Positions 7,759 through 9,862 of a stretch of 9,862 bases of DNA are shown here, in pieces. Positions within the stretch are counted from its first letter, which is position 1, and each line of letters begins with the position of its first letter. Source of the stretch: an uncultured Chloroflexota bacterium (GTDB lineage Bacteria > Chloroflexota > Dehalococcoidia > UBA3495); contig CAJWBT010000061.1 of NCBI GenBank assembly GCA_913020235.1, positions 1 through 9,862 of the forward strand, in the 5' to 3' direction. The notes beneath the pieces were generated by a model. It saw only the letters and a program-made list of their open reading frames with translations. It searched no databases and had not been told where the DNA came from. Both the position numbers and the translations under genes were made by a program.

Positions 7759-8721
7759 AGAGAGACGCAAGGGCTTTCTTCAACTGCCGGCCCCCAGAAG
7801 GCCGGCGTCGACGGGCCGTACGTCGAGTGCCGCGACCTGTTCAAGATTTACAAGCGGGCGGACCTGGAGGTGGTGGCCCTACGCGGGCTCGACCTGGAGG
7901 TGCAAGCTGGGGAGCTGATCGCGATCATCGGCGCCAGCGGCAGCGGCAAGAGCACTCTGCTGAACATACTGGCGGGACTAGACCGGCCTTCGGCGGGCCA
8001 GGTGCGGGTGGGCTCGAGAGACCTGCTCGACATCTCGGACCAGGAGTTGGTGCTGTACCGCCGGCTGGACGTGGGCTTCATCTGGCAAGCGACCGCCAGG
8101 AACCTGGTTTCGTACCTCACCGTCCGGGACAACGTCGAGCTGCCCATGGCCATGGCCGGGGTAAAGGCGGCCCGCCGCCGCGAGTGGACCGGGGAGTTGC
8201 TGTCCGCCCTGGACCTGGAGGACAAAGGGGGCCGACGGCCGCACCAACTCTCGGGCGGGGAGCAACAGCGGGTGGCCATCGGGGTCGCCCTGGCTAACAG
8301 GCCCCCCCTGATCCTGGCGGATGAACCCACCGGGGAGCTGGATACCCAGTCCGGCTCTCAGGTCTTTCAGCTTCTGCGAGATATGAACCGTACCTACAGC
8401 GTTACCGTGATCGTGGTCACCCACTTCCCCGGAGTCGCCGATTGGGTGGACCGGGTTGTCCACATCCGCGATGGGCGAATAAGCTCGGAAAGCTTCTCCC
8501 TGCCTACTTTTCAGCGCCCCGGACAGAGGGCCGAGCAGGAATACCTGGTGGTGGACCGGGCGGGCCGGCTCCAGCTTCCCCCGGAGTACGTGGAAAGGTT
8601 TCGTCCCGGGGGACTGGCGTCGGCGGAGATTGACGGCGACCAGGTGACTATTAAACCCGCTGGCAAACCCGCCGGCGATACTTGGAACCCCGGTGAGGGC
8701 CAGACCCCTCGAGGGAGTTAG
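7756..8721 (+). CDS. ABC transporter ATPase 1 with an AbrB/SpoVT-like C-terminal tail
   Basis: This 321-residue cytoplasmic ATPase belongs to the LolD/MacB/FtsE group and should power the two permeases. All catalytic motifs are intact (numbered from GTG 7756): Walker [10 protein letters not shown] 59-67, Q-loop glutamine 111, signature LSGGEQQ 165-171, Walker B with catalytic glutamate [12 protein letters not shown] 185-196, and H-loop histidine 223. The Q-loop reads FIWQ where FVFQ is usual and is seen in ATPase 2. The protein is about 70-80 residues longer than a plain LolD-type ATPase. The extra tail (240-321) contains [14 protein letters not shown], then DGDQVTIKP, at about 263-301, which fits the pattern of an AbrB/SpoVT/MazE swapped-hairpin domain. 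That domain often binds DNA or dimerises; its role here is inference. It starts 55 bases after permease 2 and ends five bases before ATPase 2, so the four genes probably form one transcript. Confidence 0.95.
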   Translation: MRETQGLSSTAGPQKAGVDGPYVECRDLFKIYKRADLEVVALRGLDLEVQAGELIAIIGASGSGKSTLLNILAGLDRPSAGQVRVGSRDLLDISDQELVLYRRLDVGFIWQATARNLVSYLTVRDNVELPMAMAGVKAARRREWTGELLSALDLEDKGGRRPHQLSGGEQQRVAIGVALANRPPLILADEPTGELDTQSGSQVFQLLRDMNRTYSVTVIVVTHFPGVADWVDRVVHIRDGRISSESFSLPTFQRPGQRAEQEYLVVDRAGRLQLPPEYVERFRPGGLASAEIDGDQVTIKPAGKPAGDTWNPGEGQTPRGS

Positions 8722-8729
8722 CCGCAATG
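8711..8729 (+). promoter_or_regulatory. Ribosome binding site of ATPase 2 inside the end of ATPase 1
   Basis: GAGGGAG at 8711-8717 is a strong Shine-Dalgarno nine bases before ATG 8727. It lies within the last codons of ATPase 1, whose stop is at 8719-8721. The arrangement suggests translational coupling of the two ATPases. Confidence 0.7.
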
Positions 8730-9482
8730 GAAAAGGCGCCGGCGGGCGCTGCCCCGCTGATTGAATCCGGACCCCAAGGAGCGGCCCTCGCGCCCATCAT
8801 TTCGGCTCGGGACCTGGTCAGGGTTTTCGGCTCCGGAGAGACGGCTGTCACCGCGGTTGACCGGGTTGCGCTGGAAATCTTTCCGGGAGAGTTTCTCGCC
8901 GTCGTGGGCCGCTCCGGCTCGGGCAAGACCACCCTTTTGAATCTCTTGTCCGGCCTGGACCGGCCAACCGGGGGCAACGTCTTCTTCCAGGGCAGCGACC
9001 TGGCTAGCCTATCGGAGGCCCGCCTGGTGGAGTTGCGGCGCCGGAGAATCGGTTTCGTGTTCCAGTCATTCGGCCTGATGCCCCTTCTCTCGGCCCTGGA
9101 GAACGTTGAGCTGCCCCTCCACATCAGCGGCTTTTCATGGCGGGGGCGCCGCAAGCAGGCCCAGAGGGCCCTCGAGCTGGTTGGCCTGGGCCCCAGGGCC
9201 CGGCACCGCCCCTACGAGCTTTCGGGAGGAGAACAGCAAAGGGCGTCCATCGCCCGGGCGCTGGTAGCCGAGCCCGACGTGGTGTTCGCCGATGAGCCCA
9301 CCGGCGAGCTGGACACCACCACGGCCGGCATCATCTCCACCATTCTGCGGGACATCGTCGTGCAACGGGGGACCACCGTGGTGGTGGCCACTCATGACCT
9401 GGCCCTGGCGGGGATGAGCAGCCGGACCGTGGAGTTGGTCGACGGGGCCGTGGTGCAACCAGCGCCTCCGGCGCAAGGATGA
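8727..9482 (+). CDS. ABC transporter ATPase 2 (LolD/MacB/FtsE-like)
   Basis: This 251-residue ATPase is of normal length for the family that drives MacB-, LolCDE- and FtsX-type permeases. The motifs are complete: Walker A GRSGSGKTT 61-69, Q-loop FVFQ with glutamine 113, signature LSGGEQQ 165-171, Walker B with catalytic glutamate [12 protein letters not shown] 185-196, and H-loop histidine 223 (ATHD). The core spacing nearly matches ATPase 1, but it lacks that protein's C-terminal tail and ends a few residues after a typical VDGAVV strand. The first 24 residues are Ala/Pro-rich and probably disordered. Since both ATPases look active, they could form a heterodimer or each serve one permease; the sequence cannot decide. 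It is the last gene of the apparent operon. Confidence 0.96.
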   Translation: MEKAPAGAAPLIESGPQGAALAPIISARDLVRVFGSGETAVTAVDRVALEIFPGEFLAVVGRSGSGKTTLLNLLSGLDRPTGGNVFFQGSDLASLSEARLVELRRRRIGFVFQSFGLMPLLSALENVELPLHISGFSWRGRRKQAQRALELVGLGPRARHRPYELSGGEQQRASIARALVAEPDVVFADEPTGELDTTTAGIISTILRDIVVQRGTTVVVATHDLALAGMSSRTVELVDGAVVQPAPPAQG

Positions 9483-9497
9483 CGACACCCCGCGTCG

Positions 9498-9518
9498 GGC
9501 AGACCCGCTATGTCTGCC
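9498..9518 (+). terminator. Possible weak terminator hairpin after ATPase 2
   Basis: Seven bases, ggcagac (9498-9504), pair with gtctgcc (9512-9518) across a seven-base loop, 15 bases after the stop of ATPase 2. No T-run follows, so it does not meet the intrinsic terminator pattern. Its position suggests a role in 3'-end formation or mRNA stability, but it may be incidental. Confidence 0.25.
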
Positions 9519-9577
9519 GGAGTGAGGACTAGACGGCTCCGACATCGAGCCCGTACCCAAGACCGGTGCCGGTTATC

Positions 9578-9661
9578 CGGCTGAGGCAGCTGCCCGCTTG
9601 ACTGTCCTTGGTGATACTGGCATCCGCAAGCAAAGTGAACTTCTGCCCGTTCCCTCACCCT
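9578..9661 (+). repeat. Direct repeat, copy A
   Basis: This segment recurs, with scattered substitutions and a one-base length difference, at 9724-9808. Shared blocks in order are gctgcccgctt, gtccttggtgat, ctggca, agtgaacttctgc and ccctcaccct. Copy A runs directly into the palindrome at 9652-9717. No reading frame or known repeat family is recognised. Confidence 0.75.
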
Positions 9662-9717
9662 TTTTCCCTCTCCCAATGGGAGAGGGTTGCCCTGGCGCAG
9701 CCTGGGCTGGGTGAGGG
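9652..9717. repeat. CCCTCACCC/GGGTGAGGG palindromic repeat
   Basis: The outer arms ccctcaccc (9652-9660) and gggtgaggg (9709-9717) enclose a perfect nine-base stem with a three-base loop, ccctctccc (9666-9674) with gggagaggg (9678-9686). A competing pair also exists: gggttgccct (9684-9693) with agggcaaccc (9714-9723). The TTTTT run precedes the hairpin rather than following it, so it is not a plus-strand terminator. From memory, CCCTCACCC...CCCTCTCCC palindromes are dispersed intergenic repeats in several bacterial groups. Confidence 0.65.
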
Positions 9718-9723
9718 CAACCC

Positions 9724-9808
9724 TGGCTAAGGCCGCTGCCCGCTTAACCGTCCTTGGTGATGCTGGCAGGAGCAAGCCAAGTGAACTTCTGCACGGAGCC
9801 CTCACCCT
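9724..9808 (+). repeat. Direct repeat, copy B
   Basis: This is the second copy of the 9578-9661 segment, offset by 146-147 bases. The two copies match up to and including ccctcaccct and then diverge: copy A continues into TTTTTCCCTCTCCC, while copy B continues into TGTGCAACCGGGAACA and the tandem pair. The break suggests that something inserted at, or recombined with, copy B. Confidence 0.75.
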
Positions 9809-9813
9809 GTGCA

Positions 9814-9862
9814 ACCGGGAACATAGGTTACATATAGACCGGGGACATAGGTAACACTAGAG
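9814..9862. mobile_element. Possible insertion-sequence end (tandem CCGGG-ACATAGGT units)
   Basis: Two units stand head to tail: 9814-9837 (accgggaacataggttac, then atatag) and 9838-9860 (accggggacataggtaac, then actag). Read on the minus strand, the core GTTACCTATGTCCCCGG resembles, from memory, the terminal repeats of DDE-integrase-type insertion sequences (IS481/IS3-like). No transposase lies inside the window, so an element would have to extend past the right edge. Confidence 0.35.

Larger units (their letters stand above)
9483..9862. other. Non-coding downstream region made of repeats
   Basis: No gene is visible in these 380 bases. Reading from the left there is a small hairpin just after the operon, a short gccgg/ccggc hairpin (9568-9581), one copy of an 84-bp repeat, a CCCTCACCC-type palindrome, the second copy of the repeat, and a tandem pair at the window edge that may be the tip of an insertion sequence. 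Confidence 0.6.

Noticed and set aside
9661..9686. Intrinsic terminator at the ccctctccc/gggagaggg stem
   Set aside because: The T-run comes before the stem, and the sequence after the stem on either strand is not T-rich.
9578..9862. A CRISPR array or integrase attachment site
   Set aside because: There are only two diverged copies of a long repeat with no regular spacers, and no tRNA or integrase gene is present to support an attachment site.

Overview
The window is GC-rich, with G/C strongly preferred at third codon positions. It carries one co-directional ABC transporter locus on the plus strand, flanked on both sides by short repetitive, transposon-like DNA. The gene style suggests Chloroflexota, possibly a Dehalococcoidia-like lineage: very long double-FtsX permeases with large extracellular domains, paired ATPases, and dispersed hairpin repeats with TCATTCTGAG arms. 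This placement is an inference from remembered patterns; the window holds no marker gene.

Layout. Bases 1-142 are the 3' end of a gene that begins before the window; its product is not recognised. A roughly 134-bp palindromic MITE-like element (139-272) sits exactly at its stop codon. Bases 273-813 have no convincing gene; they hold a GC-rich imperfect hairpin and a plausible sigma70-type promoter. Then come permease 1 (814-4191), permease 2 (4296-7700), ATPase 1 (7756-8721) and ATPase 2 (8727-9482). The remaining 380 bases are non-coding: a small hairpin, an 84-85-bp direct repeat in two copies, a CCCTCACCC/GGGTGAGGG palindrome between them, and a 23-24-bp tandem pair at the window edge that looks like the tip of an insertion sequence.

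How the genes work together. The two permeases are full-length paralogues that align from the first residue to the final LR-x-GE. Each has about ten predicted membrane segments and two large extracellular domains. The two ATPases are LolD/MacB/FtsE-like, and both keep all catalytic motifs. The simplest model is a heteromeric MacB/LolCDE/FtsEX-like (type VII) machine with two different permeases and two different ATPases, acting on the cell surface by transmitting ATPase movement to the extracellular domains. No substrate can be read from the sequence, and no adaptor or outer-membrane partner is present here.

The most distinctive points are: (a) ATPase 1 has a C-terminal tail that looks like an AbrB/SpoVT/MazE swapped-hairpin domain, absent from ATPase 2; (b) each permease has a jelly-roll, carbohydrate-binding-module-like segment inside its second extracellular domain; (c) a chain of tiny overlapping ORFs bridges permease 2 and ATPase 1; (d) mobile-element debris brackets the operon.
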